A stretch of 64,000 bases of DNA from CAZCTC01 sp964501335 (lineage in GTDB: Bacteria; Chloroflexota; Anaerolineae; B4-G1; SLSP01), in the NCBI GenBank assembly GCA_964501335.1, contig CAZCTC010000001.1, positions 124,001-188,000 of the forward strand. The letters are read 5' to 3'. The notes below the pieces were generated by a model that did not search any database, was not told the DNA's origin, and worked only from the letters and a program-made list of their open reading frames with translations. How positions within the stretch are numbered: position 1 is the stretch's first letter; each line of letters opens with the position of its first letter. This document shows, piece after piece, positions 7,067 through 15,106 of this stretch. Both the position numbers and the translations under genes were made by a program.

Positions 7067-9907
7067 ATGCCACCAACGCAAATTTCCATCGCGCTCTCGC
7101 CCGCGGATTACCGCTGGATCACCTGGATCGAACACAAACCGCTCTCCCGCCCCAAATGCAAACCCTTCAACAGCGAAGAAGCCCTTCCCCTCTTACAAAA
7201 AGCCTTAATGGCCCATTATGGCTATCGCCCTGATTGGCATCTCGCCCACATTGCCCTTAATCTTTCTGTAGAAGAAGCCCATTTCTGGTTCTATGCCATG
7301 ACCGGGATAACAGAAAAAGACTACGCCAACATGGAATGGAACCAACGAAAAGAACTTCCCCAAAAATTCCCTCCCAAAATTCTTGAGTTAGATCAACAAG
7401 CCCCCTTCTCTCTGGATGAAATCCGCGCCCGCCTCATCAAAGTCCACAGCCATATCACCCCCGAGTTCATCCTCCCCCTCTACCACCTGCTCTCCCTGGA
7501 AGATCTGGTAAAACTATTGACCCGGGCCGACGGCTTCCCGTTACAAGTCATCAAAAAAGAATACTATTCCAATTATGGCACCTGCCCCGCCGAAAACATC
7601 CGCAACAATATTTTCCAAAATCTCATCACCGGCTTCCGCACCTTCGTGTTACCCTACCTTACGCCGGCTGAAATCGCCCAATTGCGCGAACTGCTGGGCC
7701 CCTTGCCCGGCGCAGATCCCGCAGAAGAGCAGGGATATTACCGCTTCGCCGCCCTCATCGGCCGTTATGACGCCGTCCATGCCCTGCTTCAGGAACAAAG
7801 AGCCGTTACTTACTACATGACTCCTCAAGAAATCGTCTTCGGGCTGGAAAACAGCGAACAGGTCGTCGGCGAAATGCGCCGCCTCAACCTGTTCCTGGAA
7901 ACCCCCGAACAGATTCGCGCCTGGCTCGCCCTGACCGGCCTGAACGACCTGGATCTGATTACCCGCAGCATTCTTACCCTCAGCCGAATCGACCCCGACG
8001 ATGACGACGGCAGTCCCAACTGGACCGCCACTCGACAAAAACAGCTCGGGGAAGAAATCGCCCCGCACATCAAAGTTCTGGCCCTGGTCAATGCTCCTGA
8101 AACGGCGTGTCCCATGTTGGAACTCTACCTCCGCAGCGCCAATTCACTCCTGCCGCGCCAATGGCTGTTCACCCATCCGGAATTTTCCGTCGCCGGGCTG
8201 GCGCCGTTGATCGACGAAAAGGATAAATTCGGCACAGCCGTTCTGGATTGGCTCCGCATCTTCTCCCGCAAAGGCTACAATGAGCTGATTCGCGCCCAAC
8301 TCCCGGCCCTTTCGCCGGCCGCCGCCGCGCAAATCACCGCCGAAATCCTGGAAAACAGCGTAGAAAGCATCCCCACTTTCGCCCCCGGCGCCGTACCGAC
8401 CTGGCTGGAAAAACATCTGCCCGACGCTAAAACCGTTGCGGCCAAAAAACCGGCCTGGGTCGATCCCGTCATGCTGCCGCCCATCATCGTCAACGGCTGC
8501 CGGCTGGATCAGGCTCAAACGGAAGCGCTGCTGGTCGCCTTGAAACTGGCCCCCCTGGCCAAAAACAACAGTCCGCTCTTTGCCGGACTGAAAAAAGAAG
8601 CCCGCCGCGACACCCTGGGCAACTTCGTCTGGGAACTCTTCGATCTCTGGCTCAAAGACAACGCTCCTTCCAATGAAAAATGGGCCATGAAAGCGCTGGG
8701 GCTGCTCGGCGATGACAACGTGGCCCTCAAACTGACGCCGATGATCCGCCGCTGGCCCGGCGAAAGCCAGAATCCCCGCGCCGTCATGGGCCTGGAATGC
8801 CTGGAAGCCATCGGCACCGATCTGGCCCTGATGCAGATCAACGGCATCGCTCAGAAAGTCCCCTTCAAAGCGCTCAAAGCCCGCGCGCAGCAGGCCATGG
8901 AAGCCATCGCCAAAGAACGCCGCCTCACCCGCGCCGAACTGGAAGACCGCATCATCCCCGACTGCGGCCTGGATGAGAAGGGCGGCCGCAGCTTCGACTT
9001 CGGCCCGCGGCAGTTTAAATTTGCGCTCAGTTCCGAACTCAAACCGTTGGTGCGCGGCGACGACGGCAAACCCAAAACCGATCTCCCCAAGCCCAACAGC
9101 AAAGACGATCCGGAAAAATCCGCTCAGGCCGTCGCCGACTGGAAACTGCTCAAAAAACAGATCCGCGAAATCGCCGGCATTCAGGCCGTCCGCCTCGAAC
9201 AGGCCATGATTACCGAGCGCCGCTGGCATTCCGAAGAATTTCAACTCCTCTTTGTCCACCATCCCCTCATGGTCAACCTGGCCCGCATGCTCCTCTGGGG
9301 CGGCTATGACGCGGAAGGCCGGCTTTCCGCCACCTTCCGCATCACCGAAGATCAAACCTTCGCCGACGCCAGTGACGATCCGCTCCCCCTGAGCGACGGA
9401 TTGGACATCGGAATCGTCCATCCGTTGCACCTTGCCGATGAACAAAAGGGCGCCTGGGGCGAACTCTTCAGCGATTATGAAATCCTGCCCCCCTTCCCCC
9501 AGCTCAGCCGCGAAGTCTACTTCCTGACAGCCGAAGAACTGAAAAACAAAACCATCAACCGCTGGGATAACCTGAAAATCCCCTCGGCTGCGCTTATCGG
9601 CACCCTGGAAAAGCTGGGCTGGTTCCGCGGCGCCGCCGAAGATGCCGGCGTCTTCTATACCCACAGCCGACTCTTCCCCGCCGCCGACATCACCGCCGTC
9701 GTCGAATATGACGGCGTGCCCATGGGATCCATCGTCGATTGGGAAGATCAAGAGATCCAGAACTGCTTCTTCCTCAAAGGCCAGATCACCGGCATCGGTT
9801 ACACCGACGGCGTTCATAAAAAATCCCTGCCCCTGGCCGAAATCCCGGCGCTGATCCTCAGCGAAGTCCTGCGCGATCTCACCATCATCGCCGGCAAGGG
9901 GAAATAA
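7067..9907 (+). CDS. DUF4132 (YehI/MolR-like) protein, copy 2
   Basis: 946 residues. The start at 7067 (MPPTQISIALSPADYRWITW) has AAAGGAG upstream; the TTG at 7061 is also in frame but lies too close to that site. It aligns end to end with copy 1, including EAHFWFYAMTGI, the HEAT-like WAMKALGLLGDD block near 543 and the DUF4132 signatures DFGPRQFKF, LPKPNSKDDPEKS and EDQTFADASDD; by eye about two thirds of residues are identical. The pair therefore arose by tandem duplication. Copy 2 is more GC-rich and lies next to the ATPase gene, so it may be the partner kept within the operon. Function is not established for the family. Confidence 0.85.
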   Translation: MPPTQISIALSPADYRWITWIEHKPLSRPKCKPFNSEEALPLLQKALMAHYGYRPDWHLAHIALNLSVEEAHFWFYAMTGITEKDYANMEWNQRKELPQKFPPKILELDQQAPFSLDEIRARLIKVHSHITPEFILPLYHLLSLEDLVKLLTRADGFPLQVIKKEYYSNYGTCPAENIRNNIFQNLITGFRTFVLPYLTPAEIAQLRELLGPLPGADPAEEQGYYRFAALIGRYDAVHALLQEQRAVTYYMTPQEIVFGLENSEQVVGEMRRLNLFLETPEQIRAWLALTGLNDLDLITRSILTLSRIDPDDDDGSPNWTATRQKQLGEEIAPHIKVLALVNAPETACPMLELYLRSANSLLPRQWLFTHPEFSVAGLAPLIDEKDKFGTAVLDWLRIFSRKGYNELIRAQLPALSPAAAAQITAEILENSVESIPTFAPGAVPTWLEKHLPDAKTVAAKKPAWVDPVMLPPIIVNGCRLDQAQTEALLVALKLAPLAKNNSPLFAGLKKEARRDTLGNFVWELFDLWLKDNAPSNEKWAMKALGLLGDDNVALKLTPMIRRWPGESQNPRAVMGLECLEAIGTDLALMQINGIAQKVPFKALKARAQQAMEAIAKERRLTRAELEDRIIPDCGLDEKGGRSFDFGPRQFKFALSSELKPLVRGDDGKPKTDLPKPNSKDDPEKSAQAVADWKLLKKQIREIAGIQAVRLEQAMITERRWHSEEFQLLFVHHPLMVNLARMLLWGGYDAEGRLSATFRITEDQTFADASDDPLPLSDGLDIGIVHPLHLADEQKGAWGELFSDYEILPPFPQLSREVYFLTAEELKNKTINRWDNLKIPSAALIGTLEKLGWFRGAAEDAGVFYTHSRLFPAADITAVVEYDGVPMGSIVDWEDQEIQNCFFLKGQITGIGYTDGVHKKSLPLAEIPALILSEVLRDLTIIAGKGK

Positions 9908-9964
9908 AAAAAATTCAGCGGAAGTAGACAGCAGCAAGTAGACAGTAGACAGCTTGCAACAGCA

Positions 9965-10110
9965 ATCACCGGGAAAAAAAGAAAGAAAAAGCCCATCTTT
10001 TCGCGCGCCGCAGACGGCGCGCGAAAAAATGAATAAAAAACTCTCTCCCCCCATTCCGCGCGGCGTACCTTACAGAGAAAGGGCCATTTGCGGGACGCTA
10101 CAGGGCTGAA
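9965..10110 (+). repeat. Dispersed MITE/REP-like element, direct copy
   Basis: AAAGAAAGAAAAAGCCC lead-in, hairpin 9998-10027 (stem TTTTCGCGCGCCG), then CTCTCTCCCCCCATTCCGCG and GCGGGACGCTAC. It is preceded at 9925-9950 by short AGTAGACAG iterations. The following bases 10120-10174 resemble 13923-13977. Confidence 0.85.
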
Positions 10111-10200
10111 GGCTACCAACGCATCGCCTTAAGTTGCCTGATATGGGGCAATAAGGAAATAGAGAGAATTAAAAGACGCCCTTTTGTAAGGAAAACAACC

Positions 10201-11295
10201 ATGGAACAGAATTCATTACAGGAACTGCAACGCCCGGCGGCCGAGATCCTCTACGCCGACGAACTCCAGCGCCTCGCCGCCGCCGACGGCCAGGCCCCGC
10301 GTCCCGGCGGCTGGCAACTGACCCCGCACTCCGTCCTCACCTTCATCCTCGGCGATCCCAAACGCCGCATCCAACCCAAATTCGTCGGCAGCCGCAGCTT
10401 CCTCGAACGCAGCATCGTCGCCCTGGCCACCAACCGCGGGCTGATGCTCATCGGCGAACCCGGCACCGCCAAAAGCTATCTCAGCGAACTGCTCGCCGCC
10501 GCCGTCAGCGGCGACTCCACCCTCACCATCCAGGGCAGCGCCGGCACAACGGAAGACAACATCAAGTATTCCTGGAACTACGCCCTCTTATTGACCGAGG
10601 GCCCCAGCGAACGTTCGCTCGTCCCGGCCCCCATTTATGAAGGCATGCGCCAGGGCAAGATCGTCCGCTTTGAAGAAATCACCCGCTGCCCCGTCGAAAT
10701 CCAGGACACCATGCTCTCGATGCTCAGCGACCGCGTCTTAATGATCCCCGAACTCTCCGGCGCCGCCCGCACCCTCTACGCCCGGGTCGGCTTCAACGTC
10801 ATCGCCACCGCCAACACCCGCGACCGCGGCATCAACGAAATGAGCGCCGCCCTCAAGCGCCGGCTCAACTTTGAAACCGTCCAGCCCATCTCCAACCTGA
10901 AAGACGAAATGGATCTGGTGCAGCGCGAAACCGAAAAACTCCTGCAACGGGCCGACATTCCGCTCGCCCTGCCCACCGACATCACCGAACTGCTCGTCAC
11001 CACCTTCCACGAACTGCGCCGGGGCCAGACCGCCGACGGCAAAGCCCTGGAAAGCCTCAGTACCGTGCTCAGCACCGCCGAAGCCGTCTCCGTAGGCTAC
11101 GCCGCCGGCCTGCATGCCTGGTACTACGCCGAAGGCAAAGTCTCCCCACACCACCTGATCCAGGCCATGCTCGGCACCGCCCTGAAAGATTCCCCCGAAG
11201 ACGTGAAAAAACTTCAAGGCTACTTCAATCACATCATCAAAGAACGTACCGGCCCCCTATGGAAGGCCTACTATGAAGCCGGAAAAGAGATTTAA
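10201..11295 (+). CDS. MoxR-type AAA+ ATPase, YehL-like
   Basis: 364 residues, close to E. coli YehL (about 380). Walker A GEPGTAKS at 85-92, Walker B-like IVRFEEI near 154, sensor-1 VIATANTRD near 200, and an arginine-finger region LKRRLNFE near 219 mark the MoxR branch of AAA+ ATPases. Known family members act with VWA-domain proteins as ATP-driven chaperones that insert metals or remodel a target. The VWA partner here is at 13978. Ribosome site AAGGAAAAC. The 3' end overlaps the next gene by 23 nt, so translation is probably coupled. The target is unknown. Confidence 0.88.
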   Translation: MEQNSLQELQRPAAEILYADELQRLAAADGQAPRPGGWQLTPHSVLTFILGDPKRRIQPKFVGSRSFLERSIVALATNRGLMLIGEPGTAKSYLSELLAAAVSGDSTLTIQGSAGTTEDNIKYSWNYALLLTEGPSERSLVPAPIYEGMRQGKIVRFEEITRCPVEIQDTMLSMLSDRVLMIPELSGAARTLYARVGFNVIATANTRDRGINEMSAALKRRLNFETVQPISNLKDEMDLVQRETEKLLQRADIPLALPTDITELLVTTFHELRRGQTADGKALESLSTVLSTAEAVSVGYAAGLHAWYYAEGKVSPHHLIQAMLGTALKDSPEDVKKLQGYFNHIIKERTGPLWKAYYEAGKEI

Positions 11296-13654
11296 CGAAG
11301 ATAATTTTATTTTTTCGCGCGCCGCTGTCGCGGCGCGCGAAAAAATAAACAAAAATCAGATCATCTTTTTTCCGGTACGGCACCATAGCCCTACCAGCGC
11401 CCGGCTCGTGCAACAAATGATTGCGGACTTACGCCCCGCAGCCGTCCTGATCGAGGGCCCCAGCGACTTCAACGACCGCCTGGACGAACTGGCGCTGCCG
11501 CATCGCCTGCCGATCGCCATCTACAGCTATCTCCAGCTCCCGGACGGCCGCCGTCGCGGCGCCTTCTATCCCTTCTGCGAACACTCCCCCGAATGGCAGG
11601 CGCTCCAATGCGCCCGCGCCGCCAACGCCACGGTCCGCTTCATCGATCTGCCCTGGGCCGCCCTGGCCGACGAATCCCCCTCCACTCACCTCTACGCAGA
11701 CGGAGCCTTAGGCAGCGGAGAATACATCGATCACCTCTGCCGTGAACTGGGCGTAGAAAATTTCCACGATCTCTGGGATCATCTCTTTGAAATCGATCCC
11801 GATCTCAGCCTGAACGATTACCTGGAGCGCATCCTCACCCTTTGCACCCACATGCGCATGATGGATGGTAACGTTTCTCCCATCGACCTGCGCCGGGAAG
11901 CTTTCATGGTCGAACAGATCCGGCAGACCCGGGCAGAAATCTCCGGCCCGCTGCTGATCGTCACCGGCGCCTATCACACCCCCGCCCTCTTCGCCGCCCT
12001 TGAGAATCCCGCCGCGGAGCAAATTGCTTCCGATCTTCTCCCCACCGCCGATTCCACGCCGTCCCCTTCTACCATCAGCCGGGGACTGGCCCTGACACCC
12101 TATTCCTATCTCCAATTGGACACACTGACCGGCTATAACGCCGGGCTGACCCATCCCGCCTTTTACCATCAACTCTGGCTGGACCGTCGCCAGGGCACCG
12201 GAAAAGAAACCTACCGCACCTTGCTCGCTCAATCCGTAGCATATCTACGCCGACACAAACAAATCGCCAGCTCCGCCGATCTGATCGCCGTGGAGACGCT
12301 GTCCCAGGGCCTCGCAACTTTCCGCGGTCACGCCATCGTCTGGCGTACCGATCTGGTCGACGGCATCATCGGCGCCTTGATCAAAGATGAGCTGGCCTAC
12401 GGGCAATCGCATCCCTTTCTGAACGCCATTTACGCCGTCTTCCGCGGAACCGAACGCGGCAAACTGGCCGCCGGGGCCCAACTACCGCCCCTGGTTCACG
12501 ATATCGCCGCCCTCTTAAAACACCACGATCTCGAACTCCTGCCCCAGAAGCGAACGTTAAGCCTCGATCTATTCAAAGCCGAAGACCTGGCCCGCAGTCG
12601 CGTGCTCCACTGCCTTGCCGGCCTGGAAATTTCCGGATTTGTCCGCACCGGCGGCAGCGATCTGCTTCTCCGCGACGACCTGACGAACATCTGGGAGAAT
12701 TGGGAGATAACGTGGACTCCCACCTTTGACGCCAACTGCATTGAAGCCGCTATTTATGGCGCAACGTTGCAAGAAGCCGCCGGCGCCCATCTGCTGGAAC
12801 TGGCCGGCGCGGCCCAACGCAGCGCCAGTGCAGCGGCACGCTATCTGCTCGACGCCGCCCTGATGGGACTGGCGCACCTCACCGTCGAATTCTATTCCCG
12901 CCTCACGCTGCTCATCCGCCAGGACAGCGATTTCTGCAACATAACGGCAGCCATGGGCCATTTGCTCTATCTTTATCGCTATGATGAGGTCCTCGGCGCC
13001 GCCGGCAAAGAGGAAATCGGAGCCCTGCTGGTCGAAGTATTTACCCGCTGCCTCTGGCTGCTCGACAACCTGGGCCAGCCGCAAGGGAAAGATAAAGAAC
13101 TGCTCTACGGAATCGCGACCCTGGTCGAAACCCTCGAACGTTGCGAAACAACCCTCTCCTTAAATCGCGCCGATCTGGAAGAAAGCTTCCTCCGGGTCAG
13201 CACCGATCCTACCGGCTTGCCGCTGGTGCGAGGCGCAACCATGGGGGCCCTCTGGACGCTGGGTAAAACCGCCGTCGAAGATCTCCACTACAGCCTCAAC
13301 TATTTCTCCGCGCCGGCCCATCTGGGAGATTACCTTACCGGACTCTTCCATCTGGCCCGCGAAACGGTCCAACGACAACCGGAACTGCTGCACACCCTCA
13401 ACACACTGCTGCTTTCCTATACCGGTGAGGAATTTCTGGAAGCCCTCCCGCCCTTGAGACTGGCCTTCTCCTATTTCACTCCCCGCGAAAAAGATTATCT
13501 GGCCCGCACACTGCTGGGAACAGTACCCGCTCTCACCGTCCTGGCCCCCCTTTCAGTGCCGGCTGAAGTCGCAGCCGCCATTCAGGCCTGGGAAGAACAG
13601 CTTTTCCAGACTGCAGAGCGGTATAACCTGATCGTTCCCCCAAAAGGCCTTTAA
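11273..13654 (+). CDS. DUF5682 (YehM-like) protein
   Basis: 793 residues (E. coli YehM about 760). The recognisable family start is IIFFPVRHHSP (RHHSP at 36-40). It is followed by LIEGPSDF and, near 232, TGAYHTP. The order of His, Glu and GxxH motifs recalls the TIKI/TraB/EreA hydrolase fold, but this is my inference. There is no start codon between RHHSP and the 5' hairpin at 11307-11348, so translation must begin at the ATG at 11273, inside the ATPase gene, and the hairpin is read as residues about 13-25 (IFSRAAVAAREKI). The C-terminal half is helical. Soluble, no signal peptide. Confidence 0.8.
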   Translation: MKPEKRFNEDNFIFSRAAVAAREKINKNQIIFFPVRHHSPTSARLVQQMIADLRPAAVLIEGPSDFNDRLDELALPHRLPIAIYSYLQLPDGRRRGAFYPFCEHSPEWQALQCARAANATVRFIDLPWAALADESPSTHLYADGALGSGEYIDHLCRELGVENFHDLWDHLFEIDPDLSLNDYLERILTLCTHMRMMDGNVSPIDLRREAFMVEQIRQTRAEISGPLLIVTGAYHTPALFAALENPAAEQIASDLLPTADSTPSPSTISRGLALTPYSYLQLDTLTGYNAGLTHPAFYHQLWLDRRQGTGKETYRTLLAQSVAYLRRHKQIASSADLIAVETLSQGLATFRGHAIVWRTDLVDGIIGALIKDELAYGQSHPFLNAIYAVFRGTERGKLAAGAQLPPLVHDIAALLKHHDLELLPQKRTLSLDLFKAEDLARSRVLHCLAGLEISGFVRTGGSDLLLRDDLTNIWENWEITWTPTFDANCIEAAIYGATLQEAAGAHLLELAGAAQRSASAAARYLLDAALMGLAHLTVEFYSRLTLLIRQDSDFCNITAAMGHLLYLYRYDEVLGAAGKEEIGALLVEVFTRCLWLLDNLGQPQGKDKELLYGIATLVETLERCETTLSLNRADLEESFLRVSTDPTGLPLVRGATMGALWTLGKTAVEDLHYSLNYFSAPAHLGDYLTGLFHLARETVQRQPELLHTLNTLLLSYTGEEFLEALPPLRLAFSYFTPREKDYLARTLLGTVPALTVLAPLSVPAEVAAAIQAWEEQLFQTAERYNLIVPPKGL
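11307..11348 (+). repeat. Perfect 19-bp-stem hairpin inside the DUF5682 gene start
   Basis: Left arm 11307-11325 (TTATTTTTTCGCGCGCCGC), loop TGTC, right arm 11330-11348 exactly complementary. It resembles the core of the dispersed palindromes but lacks the flanking boxes. Being 42 nt long, it keeps the frame. It may act as an attenuator between the ATPase and DUF5682 genes. Confidence 0.85.
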
Positions 13655-13769
13655 CATGGATAAAATCCTCATCGATACACTCCAGGATAGGACTACAGTT
13701 AACCGTGGAGGAATTTTTTTGCAAAAAAGCCTCCCCAAAATGTTTTTTCTCCCCCTCATATCCCCCCTT

Positions 13770-13922
13770 TCCATCAGGGGAAAGAGAAACAAAAAAAGCC
13801 CGTGTTTTCGAGCGCTTTCTGAAGCGCGCGAAAACACACACAAAAAAACTCTTTCCCCCCATCCTGCGCGCCGCTTCTTACGGGAAAAATGCCTTGTGCG
13901 GGACGCTACAAAACCATACAAT
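13770..13922 (+). repeat. Dispersed MITE/REP-like element, direct copy
   Basis: AAAAAAAGCCC lead-in, hairpin about 13801-13838 (CGTGTTTTCG arm, loop TTTCTGAAG, one arm mismatch), then CCCCATCCTGCGCGCCGCTT and TGTGCGGGACGCTACA. It occupies most of the 323-nt gap between the DUF5682 and VWA genes; I see no gene there. Confidence 0.85.
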
Positions 13923-13977
13923 CGCAATGCCTTAAATTGCCTGATATGGGAAGCTGGGGAGACAGGAGAAATTAAAA

Positions 13978-15105
13978 ATGGATAAAGAGCTACAACGTCT
14001 TCGCTGGCGGTTGGTCCTCGGCGCAGAATCAGAATCCGCGCTGGGTGGCCTCTCCGACGAAACTTCCGGCCGGCAGGACGAAACCCTGGAATTCCTCTAC
14101 GGCCGGGAATACGCCGGACGCAATGTGCGTTCCGGTGCAGGCAGCCAGGGCGGCAGCGGTGATTCCCAACTGACCGTCCCGGAATGGATCAACACCGTCC
14201 ATGAACTCTTCCCCCAAAAAACCATTGAACGGCTGGAAAAAGATGCCCTCGAACGCTATCAACTCCAGGAAATCGTCACCAATGCCGAATTGCTCTCTCG
14301 CGTCGAACCCAACACCACCCTGTTGAAGGCCATTCTACAAACGAAACATCTGATGAACCAGGAAGTCCTGGCCATTGCCCGCACCCTCGTCCGCCGCGTC
14401 GTTCAGCAATTGATGGAAAAGCTCAGCCGCCCCGTCCAATCCCCCTTCATCGGCTCGTTGAACCGTCAGCGGCGCTCCATGCTCAAAGTCGCCAAAAACT
14501 TCGACGCGCCCACCACGATCCGGCGCAACCTCGCCCACTACGATCCGCAAAGCCGCCGACTTTTCATCCAGACGCCCTATTTCAACTCCCGCATCCGACG
14601 GCAGGTCGATCGGTGGCAAATCATTATTCTCATCGATGAATCCGGCAGCATGATCAACAATGTCATCCATGCCGCCGTCACCGCCGCGATCTTCTGGGGG
14701 ATTCCGGCACTGCGCACCCATCTCTGCATCTTCGACACCACCGTCGTCGATTTGACCGCCGACTGTAGCGATCCGGTGGAAATTCTGATGAAAGTCCAGC
14801 TCGGCGGCGGCACCGACATCGGCAACGCCCTGAATTATGCCTCCGGAATCATCGATAATCCCCGCCGGACCATCGTCGTCCTCATCACCGACTTCTATGA
14901 AGGGGGCCCCGCGGATCAGTTGCTCAACGTCACCAAAAGTCTGATCGAAAGCGGCGTCACATTATTGGGATTGGCCGCCCTGGATGAAATCGCGCAGCCC
15001 AACTATGACCGTCAAATGGCCGGCCGCATGGTCGAACTGGGCGCCCATGTCGCCGCCATGACCCCCGGGGAACTGGCCGCCTGGGTCTCCGAAAAGGTAC
15101 GTTAA
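13978..15105 (+). CDS. VWA-domain (CoxE-like) protein, YehP-like
   Basis: 375 residues, matching E. coli YehP in length. Ribosome site ACAGGAGA. The N-terminal half is charged and helical (ERLEKDALERYQLQEIVTNA region). The VWA domain starts about residue 210 with the MIDAS motif IILIDESGSM (D220-x-S-x-S), continues through GGGTDIGNALNYA near 282 (the conserved Thr/Asp) and VVLITDFYEGG near 301. MIDAS domains bind a divalent metal and a partner protein. In MoxR/VWA pairs the ATPase at 10201 would remodel a client held by this domain. It is one base from the next gene and so co-translated. Confidence 0.88.
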   Translation: MDKELQRLRWRLVLGAESESALGGLSDETSGRQDETLEFLYGREYAGRNVRSGAGSQGGSGDSQLTVPEWINTVHELFPQKTIERLEKDALERYQLQEIVTNAELLSRVEPNTTLLKAILQTKHLMNQEVLAIARTLVRRVVQQLMEKLSRPVQSPFIGSLNRQRRSMLKVAKNFDAPTTIRRNLAHYDPQSRRLFIQTPYFNSRIRRQVDRWQIIILIDESGSMINNVIHAAVTAAIFWGIPALRTHLCIFDTTVVDLTADCSDPVEILMKVQLGGGTDIGNALNYASGIIDNPRRTIVVLITDFYEGGPADQLLNVTKSLIESGVTLLGLAALDEIAQPNYDRQMAGRMVELGAHVAAMTPGELAAWVSEKVR

Positions 15106-15106
15106 A

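Noticed and set aside
8144..10054. 636-codon minus-strand open frame
   Set aside because: It mirrors the DUF4132 gene in GC-rich DNA, has low-complexity Gly/Phe/Asp composition and no ribosome site.
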